Notes: generated by a model not told the origin, from the sequence alone. Positions 32,868 to 44,984 are shown, counted from the stretch's first letter. The stretch is 64,000 bases of DNA from Cryptomeria japonica (GCF_030272615.1 NC_081408.1:202640341-202704340); one strand, 5' to 3'. Translations and numbers: made by a program.

Positions 32868-34350
32868 TGATGAATAATGATAAAAAAATGAATACTCTAA
32901 ATGGTAATGAAAGGTGGGGGGGGTGAATCAATACATACAAAAACTTCTCAACAACTTATCAAGTTAAAACAATTCTAATCGGTTGTCTTCATTAGTGAAC
33001 TTAACCATGGCAATACCCGTTAAACATAGTAAGACTTCAGACAACATAAATAGGTAAAACTAAATACATCCAATACATTCAATACTTGATAACTACTTCA
33101 CCCATAAACATATGCATGTGGTATATCAGCAATACCATAACCATTAGCTCTACATGCATAATCACTTAAACAAAGAATACTTAATCATCACATGAAAATG
33201 CACAACTCATGACACACAGATTTTTCACATGGAAACCCAAATGGGAAAAACCACGGTGGGGATGAATACCCACAAGTTTGTTTTGAACTCTTTTGAAACT
33301 TTCTTTGTTAGGAGCCTAGTCTGGTTAAAGACTTTACAATAAGGTTCTGCGAGTAATTGATCTTGTTAAAGATCACTCGATTAAGTGATGGCTATATACC
33401 CTGTTAAAGGTCAAAACCCTATTAAAGGTTACCTTGGTAGAGGATTTACAGAACTCAATGAACTTGAGTCACCTAGTTAGAGGATTTCAGTAAGCCTATT
33501 AAAGCTACCCAGAAAAGGGACTTTCCTTCTATTGAAATGGTTAGAAGACAACAAGTAAAACTCTAATCTGATAACAACACTATATGCTAAGGAAGATCCT
33601 TTTCAGTTCCTCTACTCTACAATCACACTCTGCAATTTTCTCTCACTGGTCTGGCAAGTATGTCATCACTCGGATACATACATAAGTTTTTCCAAAAACT
33701 TACAATAACAAACATCATTGACCTTATAGACAACAATTAGGTTGGTAGTATAAGCCCTAAACCCTAAGCATTTAGGTTTACAATTATAGGTGGTCCAATC
33801 ATGACTATCCAAACACTTTTCATAGAATGAAACAATCTCAAACAGATTAGAAGGCATCCTACATCATCCATTCTTCACCACACATAGAAATTAGTAACCC
33901 ATCATGCTTTTTTCTCATGCCACTAAGAAGAATGTTCATTCCTGAGGTCAACATTTAATGCAGTTGATTTTTACATGCAAGATCCTCAAGGAAATACTTC
34001 AGATACAAAAAACTGACATGGCATCTTGATCTCATCCTCATTTCTTAGCAAACTCATCATAGAATATCATCAGTTGCATTGCACAAGCTAGATTGCCAAA
34101 CCGGAAACCCTAGAGCTAAGACTACTAACTGGTAGTCACACTTAGTGAAACCCTGACACCAGTTCACTACATCTCTTCATACCAGTTCTTCAACTTGATC
34201 ATCAATAACAACTGCTTCTAATCTTCATACCGGTTGACCTATACTTATTGACATCAATGACAACATACATTATTATCATATCATCATGTGCCAACATACA
34301 TTATTATCATATCATCATGTGCCAACATATCAGTTCATCAAATGCCAATA
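32868..34350 (-). repeat. 5' LTR of H
   Basis: Minus strand starts TATTGGCATTTGATG (first bases TGTTGG in C) and ends TTCATCA; 1483 bp. The GATTCACCCCCCCC motif (minus strand) lies at about 32916-32931. It is longer than the C LTR partly because of a 31-bp tandem duplication at 34261-34322. Confidence 0.8.
34261..34322 (-). repeat. 31-bp tandem duplication in the H LTR
   Basis: Two identical 31-bp units (plus strand start CAACATACATTATTATC) at 34261-34291 and 34292-34322. Absent from the C LTR. Confidence 0.9.
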
Positions 34351-35690
34351 GATGTAACACTAACTGGAGTATCAATAGTTGAGAACAAGGCTAGACCTAC
34401 TATCCAAGACAATGTATATAACTGGCAGGTGTTTGAAAATGATGATGATATACTCAGGTTTGTACAATGCATTGATGACTATGAAGGCCAGAAAATTGAT
34501 TGTAATGCATTGGTAGAAATAATAGACTAGAAAGAAACAATTTTTGGAAAGGACATAGTTCAACTAGAAACTAATGAGATACCCAAAGGACTAGTGGAAC
34601 TAGAGGGTATGTTTAGCTATAGTGACAATCATTTACACAAGAATTCATCTACTAAGTTGGAAGAACTGGAAGAGGTAAACCTAGGGATGTAGTCATCCCC
34701 TAAGTTGGTGTATATTGCGAAAAAATTTCCTTCCCATATCAAGGCTAACCTCATTAATCTGCTAAAAAATTACAAACATGTTTTGCTTGGTCATATGATG
34801 ACTTGAAGGTGTATAGACAAGATTTATTTCAGCATGAAATACCTATGCATCTTGATGCTAAGCCTTTTAGACAAAAGCAAAGACCTATCAACCCCCTCCT
34901 GGAACCCAAAATGCAGCAAGAATTGACCAAGCTAAGAGAAGGGGGAATTATAAAGCCTATAAGGCATTCATCATGGGTATCCCATCTGGTTCCTGTTAGG
35001 AAGAAGAATGGGGAGATAAGGCTATGTGGATTTTAGTAATTTGAATGTTGCTTCTCTTAAGGACAACTACTCATCACCAAACATGGAAGCTATGTTATAA
35101 AGGGTAACTGGTTCTGACTTACTATCAATGATGGATGGATTCTCTGGTTATAATCAGGTATTAGTAAAAGAGTTTGATTAGTTCAAGACTGCTTTTACTA
35201 CCCCTTGGGGAACTTATGTTTATGTAAGAATGCCATTTGGTTTAAAGAATGTTGGGGCAACTTTTCAGAGGGCTATGGATGTAGCCTTCAAATAATTTAT
35301 TAACATCATAATGGTTTTCTATCAAGATGATCTTACATGTTTTTAAAAGAAGGCAGGTGATCACTATGGTCATTTGGAAAAAGTTTTTTGCAGGGCCTTC
35401 GAATTCGGTATGTCTCTAAATCCCAAAAAATGCTACTTTGTTGTAACTAAAGGAAAGCTATTAGGACATATTGTTTCCAAGGAAGGAGTCATGATTGACC
35501 CTAAGAGAATTGAGGCTATTAACAATGTGCCTCAACCAAATACTGTTAAAGGTATTCATTCCTTCTTGGGTAAGGTGAATTTTGTCAGAAGTTTTATACC
35601 CAACTTTGCCAAGATTGTTAAGCCTATTATTAAGCTATTGAAAAAGGATGCTAAGTTTTCTTGGGATGAGGAAGCAACATAGGCCTTTGA
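34351..35690 (+). pseudogene. Gypsy reverse transcriptase of I
   Basis: A protease-RT spacer is readable up to about 34790. RT then shows [63 protein letters not shown], the active-site box FYQDDL (YVDD in live relatives) and KCYFVVTKGKLLGHIVSKEG, then FLGKVNFVRSFIPNFA. The DGFSGYNQ and TPWGTY patterns fit the Tat/Athila side of gypsy. At least six stops and a frame break near 35035 make it dead. Confidence 0.8.
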
Positions 35691-36314
35691 CAAGATTAAA
35701 AAGGCTTTTCAGGAAGCTCCAGTGCTAAAATCTCTTGACTACAATAAGCCTTTTTCACTATTTTCCTTTGCTTCTTACCATACAATAACAACAGGTTTGC
35801 TTCAGAAGGATGATGAAGGGTATGAGCATCCAATTGCTTTTTATAGTAAATCCTTGCAAGTTGCGGAGTTAAAATATGAAATTATGGAAAAATTGGCATA
35901 TGCTTTGGTCAAGGCTATTAAAGGATTTAGGCCTTATCTTGTAAATGCAAGAGTAGTTTCTTATGTCCCACTTGCATGTGTCAAAGACATTATATCCCAC
36001 TCTAAAGTTACTAGTAAAAGGTGCAGGTGTATAAATAGGATACATGAGTTTGATCTTGAGATCAAGATCACAAAATTGGTAAGAGGATTGGGCCTTGCCA
36101 AACTAATGAGTGAATCAAATCTTGTTAACATTGACATTAAGAATGTTGAAACTGAAGAGTTTATGGTCACTAGCATTGAAATGCATCCATGGGATTCAGA
36201 GATTATGCATTTCTTAAAAAATGTAACATGTCTAGAGGGAATGACCCACAATCAGAAGAGAACACTAAAGTTGAAGTCACAAAAAAATATTCTCATTCAG
36301 GGAGACCTATACTA
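35691..36314 (+). pseudogene. RNase H of I
   Basis: 197 codons without a stop (35722-36315): FSLFSFASYHTITTGLLQ occupies the first motif, but the catalytic Asp appears lost (FASYHT). HPIAFYSKSLQVAELKYEI and EKLAYALVKAIKGFRPYL form the Glu-bearing second block. The expected DHx block near the end reads VVSYVPLACVKDII. The sequence then runs on toward integrase. Confidence 0.7.
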
Positions 36315-37446
36315 GAGAAACAAAGATGGGGCATTATTAATGTGTCTAGATGATTCCCAAGCTCAAAAGGTGCTGATAGAGATGGATAATGGAGTATGTG
36401 GAGGTCACTACTTAGCAAAGACAACCATTGGCAAAATAATCAGGGCAGGATATTACTGGACTACCTTGTTTAAAGATACTGACAAGTATGTCTAGAAATG
36501 TGACCCTTGTCAAAAAATTTCTTCTAAATTGAAGTATGCAGGTTCCTTTCCACTTAACCTTGTTACAATTAAGGCCCCTTTTGTTCAATAGGGCATGGAC
36601 TTCATTGGAGAGATAATAGAAAAATCAAGCCAAGGTCATAGGTGGATCTTGGTGGCCACAGATTATTTTACAAAATGGATTGAGGCCATACCTATCAAAC
36701 GGGCAATTAGTAAAGTTGTTATTGAATTTTTAATGGATAATTTATTGAGAAGGTTTGGTGTGCTTATGAAGTTGATTATGGATTATGCTATGTACTTCAG
36801 GTCAGAGGAATTAATAGAACTTTGTGGAAGTTATAGAATTATCATGTCATATTCTTTACCATACCACCCATAGGGCAATGGCCAGGGAGAATCAAGAAAC
36901 AAAAGCCTCCTGAACATCATTAAGAAGATTCTTGAGAAGAATAAGAGATCTTGGGATTAGAAGCTTAAGCTAGCTTTATGGGCAGATAGGGTTACTATGA
37001 AAAAGGCCATTGGTACATCTCCATTTGAATTGGTGTATGGAGTACAGACCAGGGTACCTATAAATAATCTCCTCCTTATGTACATATTCTTGCAAGCTGA
37101 AGAATTAGAAGTGTCTGAACCTATGGAGGACAAAATGATCCAATTGGTAGAATTGGAAGAAATGAGAATTATGGCTCATAAAAGGAATTTGAAAATTCAG
37201 TTGCAGTCAAAATATCTTTTTGACAAAAGGACCACAACCAGAAAGTTTTAGATTGGTGATATGATTCTTCAGTGGAATGATAGAGAACAAGATAAGGGAA
37301 AGCACAAGAAGTTTGAATCATTGTGGATAGGCCCTTTGATTATATTCTATGTCAATAGAAAAGATTCATACTCCCTACAAAGAATGAAGGGTGAGCTATA
37401 GGAATTCCCAGTGCATGGACAATTCCTAAAACATTACTTCTCATAA
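36315..37446 (+). pseudogene. Integrase of I
   Basis: Zinc-finger part GGHYLAKTTIGKIIRAGYYW and KCDPCQKISSK, then GMDFIGEIIEKSSQGHRWIL (first catalytic Asp; the preceding Trp codon is TAG), TDYFTKWIEAIPIK, LIMDYAMYF (second Asp) and the YHP-stop-GNGQGESRNKSLLN block in which Glu is kept. ANRVTMKKA-type region and TSPFELVYG follow; the C-terminal end is PVHGQFLKHYFS. Stops at about 36494, 36589, 36871, 36958, 37249 and 37400. Confidence 0.8.
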
Positions 37447-38724
37447 CTCTTTTTGTCCATATATAGTAGCTGTAAAATTTGTATATATTAGGTTTTCTTT
37501 AGTTAGGGGTGTTTTGATCTGCATCCCAGAGTTTTGCTAAGTTCTTTCGTTAATCTCACATCCAACCATCCCCAATCAGAGCCATTGTTATCAATATTTT
37601 GGATGGTGTTCAAATATTCATGATATCCCTAAATTTTCCCATAATTCTTTCAAATGTTCTAAGTCTACAAATCAATGGACTCTAAGAGTTTTGGGTTTAA
37701 TAATTTTAATTTAAATAAAAAGTCTTTATGTCTCTTATATCGGAAGGTTCATTGTGTCATTGAAAGGGGGCCAATTAGGTCTTAGGCCTATGCGGGTTTT
37801 ATTTCTAAGGTTGGAGCGCTTTAATTTCTCCCTGTCTTAAGTAATACCTTTAATACATGCATTGGGTTCTTAAAGGTCGGGTAACTCTTATTTGATCCTA
37901 CAGTTGTCATGATACCGAGATGGGAAGTTTCACATTGAGTACCCATTGCGACTCAGTGACAAGCTGCTAGTGGCGGGGCTAGTTAGAGATCCAATGATGG
38001 CAGTTAAGCGGTGGTGGTTAAGTGATGAAGAGATCTTAAAGATCGAGCGAAAAGGATTTGATCTAACAATTGTCACTAGACCATGATGAAGAGTTGCAAG
38101 TCCTTTACTCTTTGCGGATTAGTGACTAACAGGTGGGCCCAGCCAGTGTGAGTGGCTATGGTGTTTTAAACTATGGTCAGGTCCAAGGAAAATTGAGGGT
38201 GGTTGTGAGACTGCGATGGGAAGATGCAGGTCCTTTTACCCATCATGACTCAGTGACAAAAGGGTAGATGGATGACTGAATGGTTGGCCCTTTTCAAAGG
38301 CTTAAGTGGTTAACGAGTGTGCTAAATTTGTGTGATCTAATGGTTGTCACTAGATCACAATGGAAAGTTGCTAGAGTTCTAATCTTCACAAATTAGCAAC
38401 TTAAGGGAAAAGCACTCTGAGGAAACCCTTTTGGTCTGTTGGAGAAGAAATTCTAAAATTCAAATGAATTAATTGTAGAGAATGTGGCTCCATTGATGGT
38501 AATTAATTCTCATTTGCCATCGAGGTTGCTTCATAAGACCTCTTTTGGAAATTTTAATTGTAAAAGGCATCCACGAAGGTTAGCAGAGACAAAGTGCACA
38601 ACTTCTGTGAGTTCTTAGGCAACAAGTGATTTGCAATTTCTACTTGTTGATATTGTCTAGTTCTAGAAATTCTGAAGGGTTGCCTAAGTAAAAGTTGAAG
38701 TAAGATAAATCTTAGATTGTTAAA
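37447..38724 (+). other. Untranslated region between pol (I) and ORF K with diverged repeats
   Basis: No coding frame. Four diverged copies of a unit with the pattern GTTGTCACTAGA..ATGG.AAG.TGCAAG..CTC.GTGAC lie near 37894-37970, 38055-38131, 38197-38260 and 38332-38402, spaced about 130-170 bp. The last 280 bases before K show nothing I recognise. Confidence 0.55.
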
Positions 38725-38805
38725 ATGGCACCATGATGGGAATTTAAAGGAAAAGTACATTATCATGAAAGGGCTATCTGTGATGTTTTTTGGGAACAAT
38801 TGGTT
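38725..38805 (+). pseudogene. ORF K, 5' end (27 codons before insertion J)
   Basis: ATG at 38725 opens a frame (MAP, then TGA at 38734, then WEFKGKVHYHERAICDVF) that reaches 38805, the end of the TGGTT target duplication of J. Removing J and one TGGTT joins it in frame to 46489, where the frame continues SMNSVAKIKEVVPKYSR. The in-frame continuity across the two sides is the main evidence that this is coding. Confidence 0.6.
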
Positions 38806-40294
38806 TGATAGGTCTAATACTTAATATAAGTATAGATCCAATAGCCAACAAGATGAGAGGGGGGGGGGTGAATCATACAAACTTAATCATCCATAAAAAC
38901 ATCAGATTCAACCTCGATAACATATATATCAGTCATATAACCAGAAACTAACAAACATGCAAATTCAAAAGCAAATGAACAATATAAACCTCATAACACC
39001 AGATTTAATGTGGAAACCCAAATAGGGAAAAAACACTATGGGATTTCCGACCCACTAAGAAATATACTCTTCTAGAGTATGCTCGGTTAAAAGAAAATCC
39101 TGTTAAAGATTACAAACACATTGCTAGATGTGACCCGGTTAACGGGTTTCCCTCATATCTATTAGGATCTTCACTTTGTTAGAAGTGACCTTTTTAAAGG
39201 ATTTCAAACACTCAATCAGAATGTCACCTTGTTAGAGGATTTACATATAAGACTGTTAAGTCCACTTAGTTAAGAGATTTCCTGAGATTTCCTGTCACTT
39301 TCACAAAATAATAGTAATACAATCTATCTCTAACTTCACATCTAAAATGCTAAAGCAGATTCCTATTTGTTCAATACAATCTAGACATAGAACTAATCTT
39401 GTCTATCTGTTGGGCATCAATATTCTTGTTATTCTAACAAGTCTTCAAGCTTATGTGCTCGGTAATCACTATGTAGCATCCCTGTGCATACACTTTCCCA
39501 CAAACATTATTTATCAATAGTTTCCTATTTATAAACACTCTTCTAACCGCTTAATCTCCTTGATCACATTTCCCATGATCAATCATAGCCATCAGATCTT
39601 CAATCTTGTCTAGGTTCATTGTATCTTTTGATCTAAAAACATTTTACCCCACCTTGGAACTTGCACATTCACCTTGGAACTTGTGTTAGTGTAATGTGGT
39701 TCAATCTGAGCTATAGCTCTTCTTGCCGACTTTCCATTGTCTTAGATTTGTTTAACAAACTTCTTCCATAGCTTGCCAATCATTGATCCACTCCAGCTCA
39801 TCAGCTTCTTTCATTAAATATCACATGTAAACATTTAATGCATTCTGTTATAGCTTGATTACAACTTGGTGAATACTAAACTTCACTCAGTAGACATTCT
39901 GTCTTCATTATCCGACTGCGATAACCTTAGGGTTTACCGACTAGGTTCTTTGCTTGATAACATAGTATAGTATTAACCTTTACATTTTACAACATATGTA
40001 TGATGTTAAAAGAATCTAAAACATCAAGATCTCATCATTGTCTGACTTGGTAGAGTTGCCCATTGAATAACTTATCCCCTTATTCATCATATTCTTTCTT
40101 GTGTCTTTACCAACTCCTTTATAATCTTCATATCATATTTCTCAAGATATGGCAACATCATACTGAATTAGAAAATCAATTTCTTGACATCAATGACAAA
40201 ATAATAATATCAAGATAGTAAAACATCTTTAATCAATTATGACCATAATCATCAACAACCTTTGCAATGTCCTTATAATGTAATATTGCCAACA
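38806..40294 (-). repeat. 3' LTR of J
   Basis: Minus strand starts TGTTGGCAATATTAC (40294) and ends at 38806. Possible TATA box GTTTATAAATAGG (minus strand, about 39524-39537). A run of ten G on the plus strand at about 38861-38870 lies in the GATTCACCCC motif. Confidence 0.9.
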
Positions 40295-40735
40295 ATCTCC
40301 CCCTTTGGCATTGATGGCAAAACCAATTGATTTGATCTTTAAAAAATTCGGATTGTTGTGATTTTGAAATGTTGGAATGCTTTCACCCATTCATTAGACT
40401 TCTCTTCTATTTTTCTCTCAGTCTTCTCAGGTCTTCTCCCCTTTTGTAGGTATTCTCCTCCTTAGGTCTTCTCCCCCTTTGACAACAATGCCAAAAAGAA
40501 AAAGAATTAAAACATAATTTCTTTCTATTAGAAGTTATTGCCTGCTGTTGTGTATCAACTGAGTCTTGGTTAGAGCATTTGTCTTCAATTCCTATTCCCT
40601 GTATTATTCTCTATATTATCCTAGTATTAATTCCACTACACTTTCAAAAAAACATTCTAAAGTGTATCAATCCAGCTTCAGCTCCCCAAAAGATATTCAA
40701 TAGAGTCATCGAAGTGATGCTTTCACCGAACTCGA
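40295..40735 (-). promoter_or_regulatory. 3' untranslated region and polypurine tract of J
   Basis: PPT on the minus strand is AAAGGGGGAGAT (40295-40306). Further minus-strand purine runs occur at about 40440 and 40471-40481. TTGACATCAATG (40184-40195, inside the LTR) pairs with CATTGATGGCAA (40309-40320) at 11 of 12, again bracketing the PPT. Confidence 0.65.
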
Positions 40736-41233
40736 TCAGTGAGTAAAAGATAGGGATAGGACCCCTAACTTTCTTCTGAGATATTCAAAAGTGTCCTTTG
40801 GTAGTAGTTTGGTGAAGATATCAGCTATTTGCTCCTTTGTGTTAACATATTCCAATGCCACTTTCTTCTCTTGAGCTTCTTCTCTAAGATAATGATATTT
40901 GATAGAGATGTGTTTTATCTCAGAGTGCATAACAGGGTTTTTTGAAATATTAATGGCACTAGTATTGTCACAAAATATAGTTACTGGCTCGGTAACTTTC
41001 TCATTTATACCTTCCAATAGTTGTTTGATCCATGCAATGTTGGTACAATTCAGTGTTGCTACAACATATTCAGCTTCAGCTGTTGACTGAGAAACACACC
41101 CTTGTTTCTTGCTAAGCCAACTCACTAGTCTTTCTCCTAAGAAGAAAGCTCCTCCACTTGTGTTTTTTCTGTCATCAATGTTGCCTGCCCAATTAGAATC
41201 AGTACAAACTTTTAAATCAAAATCATTTCCTTT
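40736..41233 (-). pseudogene. Copia RNase H of J
   Basis: The frame 41125-40736 has SWLSKKQGCVSQSTAEAEYV (catalytic Glu), FCDNTSAINISKNPVMHSEI (Asp) and HISIKYHYLREEAQEKKV, ending TKEQIADIFTKLLPKDTFEY. The first block with the initial Asp (about 41180-41215) is in another frame after a stop. It degrades the RNA strand of the hybrid in a live element. Confidence 0.85.
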
Positions 41234-42430
41234 CTAATATACTAAGCCATAATCTTCAGTGCCTTTCAAGTATCTCAAAATTCTTTTGATTGCAGTCATG
41301 TGGATTTCCTTAGGATCTGCAGAGAATCTTGCAACAATACCTACTACATGTGCTATATCTGGCCTGTTGTGAACAACATATTGCAACTTTCCAGTCATAG
41401 ATCGGTAAAGTGTCTCATCAATAGATGCAGATGCATCATTCTTTGATAGTTTATAGTTGGTAGTCATAGGAGTACTTATTGGTTTTGAATCCTCCATTCC
41501 AAATTTTTTCAAGATTTCCTTTATGTACATGGATTGAGTAATGAAAATCTCATTTTTCATTTGCAGTATCTGTAAGCCTATAAAATACTTTATCTCACCG
41601 ATTAATGACATCTCAAATTCTTTGCTCATTTCTTTTCCAAAGTTCTTGCATAAAGAGTCATTTCCACAAAATATAATATCATCAACAATAATGGCTGAGA
41701 TTAGTATTCCATTTTCATCATTCTACATGTACATGTTGTTGTTCTCACTTGTCCTTATAAAACCAATCTTAATCAAATAAGAGTGCAATCTCTCATACCA
41801 TGCTCTAGGTGCTTGTTTCAGACCATATAAAGCTTTGTTTAATTTACATACCTGATATTTATCATTGTCATCAACAACTCCTTCAGGTTGTTCAATGAAA
41901 ACTTCTTCTTCTAATATTCCATTCAGAAATGCAGATTTGACATCCATTTGATATACCTTGAAGTTTCTAAAAGGAGCATATGCCAACAACGTTCTAACTC
42001 CTTCAAGTCTAGCAATAGGTGCAAAAGTCTCACCATAATGAATTCCTTCTTCTTGGGCATAACCTTTGCAAACTAATCTTTCTTTGTTCTGAATGACCTC
42101 ACCTTTTTCATTTAGTTTGTTTTTGAAGATCCACTTTGTACCGATTACATTTTTGTCCTTTGGTCTTGGGACCAGTGTCCTTGTGTCATTCTTCTTGATT
42201 TGATCAATCTCTTCAGTCATAGCATTTATCCAATCTTCATTGTTAAATGCCTCTTTCAGTATTCTCGGTTCAAATTCAGATATCAAACATGTGTTCTATC
42301 TCAGTTTGTTCCTTGTCATCACTGGATCATCCTTATATCCTATAATGTAACTTGGTGCATGGTGTCTTCTAACATACTTGGCTAATACAAGCTCGGTAGG
42401 CTTTGTATGATCTTCTTCATCACTCGGTAA
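41234..42430 (-). pseudogene. Copia reverse transcriptase of J
   Basis: Frame 42286-41723: FKNKLNEKGEVIQNKERLVC, HYGETFAPIARLEGVRTLLA, VYQMDVKSAFLNGILEEEVF, LNKALYGLKQAPRAWYERLH. After a stop at 41723 the active site reads AIIVDDIIFCG (YVDD with Tyr replaced by Ile). Frame 41629-41234 follows: EFEMSLIGEIKYFIGLQI, YRSMTGKLQYVVHNRPDIAH and RILRYLKGTEDYGLVY. One stop separates two nearly complete halves. Confidence 0.88.
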
Positions 42431-43567
42431 CTAGATATTTCCTTCATTTTCTCCAATAGTTATCTCGGTAGGACTTCTCAGTTGCACATAGACAAATTCA
42501 TCATAGTCTTCCTGTTCTTTGGAATTCCCTTCATCAGTTCTTTTTGCAAATTCATCAATTTTCACATTTGCACTTTCCATGATTTTGTTAGATGATTTGG
42601 TCAGACATTTAAATGCTTTGCTTCTAGAAGAATATCCTAGAAATGTTCCTTCTTCACTTTTCTGATCAAACTTGCCATTTCTATCATCTTTATGAACATA
42701 GAATTTACTTCCAAAGATCTTAAAATAACTTACATTAGGTTCCTTGCCATACCAGATTTCATAAGGTGTCTTCAAAGTACCTTTCTTCAATTGAACTTGG
42801 TTCAAGGTGTAAATGGCTATGCTTATTGCTTCTCTCCAAAATGTTTGTGGAACCTTCTTCTCAATCATCAGTGTTCTAGCACAATCCACAATAGATCTAT
42901 TTCTTCTTTCAGCTATTCCATTCTGCTATGGAGTTCTCGGTGTAGAGACTTGTCTTTTAATACCATGATCATTGCAAAATAGGTTGAACTCATCAGATGT
43001 GAACTCTCCTCCTCTATCTGATCTAAGACATTTCAGTTGTCTTCCTGTTTCATTTTCAACTCTAGCATTGTACCACTTAAACATTTGAAAATCTTCTAAT
43101 TTTTCTTTTAAAAACATTACTGACATCATCCTTGAATAGTCATCCACAAATAATATGAAATAATTATCACCATAATAACTTTGAACTATCATAGGACCAC
43201 AAAGATCAGTGTGCACAAGATCTAAAATTCCCTTAGAAGTGTAGGACTTACTTGCAAAGCTTGATCTTGTCATTTTACCCATTTGGCATCCTCGGCACAT
43301 AGCATTCTTAGTTTTTTCAAGACTCGGTAGACCTCTTACTCTATGCATCTTGCTTATCTTGATCAGATTATCAAAATTAACATGACAAAACCTTTTATGC
43401 CATAACTAGGTATTATCAATCTTTGCATGCAAACACTTATTGTGAGTTGAGTCAAGGTGAAATGTATTACCTTTTGTTTGTGTCCTGGTAGCAACTAACT
43501 TTCCATTCTTGTCATGAACTTTGACAATTCCTTTCTGAAATTCTATTCGGTAACCTGTGTTGTTTTG
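42431..43567 (-). pseudogene. Copia integrase of J
   Basis: GAG-pre-integrase LWHKRFCHVNFDNLIKISK (preceded by TAG at a Trp position) and CRGCQMGKMTRSSFASK; integrase DLVHTDLCGPMIVQS (Asp 1), CLRSDRGGEFTSDEFN (Asp 2), then a TAG near 42925 and AERRNRSIVDCARTL-type block with Glu 3 (about 42885-42910). Frame 42889-42431 holds KTPYEIWYGKEPNVSYFKIF and GTFLGYSSRSKAFK. All three catalytic residues are present. Confidence 0.85.
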
Positions 43568-43981
43568 CTATGCTACACTCAACAAATTATATTTCAAACC
43601 TTCAACCCAATAAACATCATTGCATCTTGCTTTATCCAGAAGTGTTATGGATCCTTTACCTCTTACCGGACATGGTGCATCATTACCAAATCTAACATAG
43701 CCTCGATCATAATCTTCTAACATAACAAACTTGTGTTTATCTCCTGTCATATGATGTGAGCATCCACTGTCTATAATCCAAGAATCATTAGTGTTTATGT
43801 GAGATATTAGGGATTTTTCTTCATACCTTTCTTCATCTAATCCATCCTTGATAGCCACATAAACAACTCCTTCTATGTCAGTCTCATCTGATTTATCATC
43901 TTTAGATTCCTCATTAGCAATTAAGCATGCCTTTCTATCTCTACTTCTGAAGTCTCGGTGTCCTCTATAATGATTATCTTT
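43568..43981 (-). pseudogene. Aspartic protease region of J
   Basis: Frame 43858-43568: WIIDSGCSHHMTGDKHKFVM is the intact copia protease active site, and DVYWVEGLKYNLLSVA is the start of the GAG-pre-integrase domain. A single stop at 43982 lies between this frame and gag, which otherwise reads through. Confidence 0.85.
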
Positions 43982-44920
43982 CTATCTGTCATCTAGGTAA
44001 TCTCTCTTTTCAGTAAAATCTTTGTCAGGATAGTTAGAAGCCATATGTCCAATCTTATCACAATTGAAACATTTCAAAGGTAGTTTTCCTTTATACTCAC
44101 CTTTGCCTCTTGGTAACCTTTTGGCCAATAGTGCTTCAAACTCTTCTTGCTTTTTGATTTCTTCATACAGTTTGTGTACCTCCTCCATGTTCTTCCAAAA
44201 TCTTTCACTTGCTCCACTATGATCTCCTTCAGAGTACTTATACTTTCTTTCATTGTAATCATTAGATTCATTCAAATAAAAAAAACTAAATGCAGATTCA
44301 ACTGTATTTACCGATGACCCACTGTTATCAAAATTACTTAACTCAAATGCATGTAGCTTACCAATAGTAGCATCCAAGGAAACCGGCATATTAGGTACAG
44401 ACCTCAATTCATTGATTGTAGAGACTCGGATTGCATAGGCAGGTAAAAGGGTTCTTAACAACTTACTTATCACATCCTTTTCTTCAATAGTTCCTCCCGG
44501 TCCTTTGATTTGATTTACAATCTCCTTTAGTCTTGTACTATATTGGGTTATGTTCTCACCTTCATTCATCCTCATAGATTCAATTTGTCCTCTTAAACTA
44601 TCAACTTTTGCTCTTTGAACATGTTCATCTCCTCCATATACAGATATGAGCTTAGTCCACATTGCCTTTGCATCATTGCAGCCTTCTAGATCATTAAACT
44701 CAGAATCGGTCAATGCAGATGTTATTTCAATCATTGCTTGAATATGTTCTTGCTTTGCCTTTATCTCTTCCATAGTCAATGGATAGGTGCTTGGTGCAAC
44801 AAAATCATTCTCCAGATAGTATATAGCATATTCTCCAACTCCTGATAGATGTAGCTTCATCCTTTTCTACCATGTAGAGAAACTTGACTTATTCAGCTTA
44901 GGTGCATCCCTCTTATACAT
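43982..44920 (-). pseudogene. Copia gag of J
   Basis: Likely original start ATG 44920 (MYKRDAPKLN); a TAG follows after about 17 codons. The open part 44860-43982 (292 codons) has AMWTKLISVYGGDEHVQRAK, SLRGQIESMRMNEGENITQY, LLRTLLPAYAIRVSTINELR and a zinc knuckle at residues 264-277 (CFNCDKIGHMASNY) in which the last Cys is Tyr. Otherwise a full-length copia gag. Confidence 0.88.
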
Positions 44921-44970
44921 CTTTGGATCTTTAACTCAAGTGCCTTTAAACTTTCCTTTCGGAGTCCAAA

Positions 44971-44984
44971 GCTCTGATACCAGT
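44971..44984 (-). promoter_or_regulatory. Primer binding site of J
   Basis: Minus strand ACTGGTATCAGAGC next to the LTR end CTATCA; one difference from the usual ATTGGTATCAGAGC. Confidence 0.85.

Larger units (their letters stand above)
28405..34350 (-). mobile_element. Ty1/copia element H
   Basis: Reads right to left: LTR (34350-32868), PBS, gag, protease, integrase, RT, RNase H, 3' UTR and PPT (AAAGGGGGAGAT on the minus strand, 28408-28419). The 3' LTR is absent next to the PPT; only TGT remains before element G. The LTR at 8386-9795 could be its displaced 3' LTR. Confidence 0.8.

Noticed and set aside
34351-37446. Integrated plant pararetrovirus
   Set aside because: RT is followed by RNase H and a clear integrase with zinc finger and catalytic core, as in gypsy elements; no movement protein or coat protein motif.
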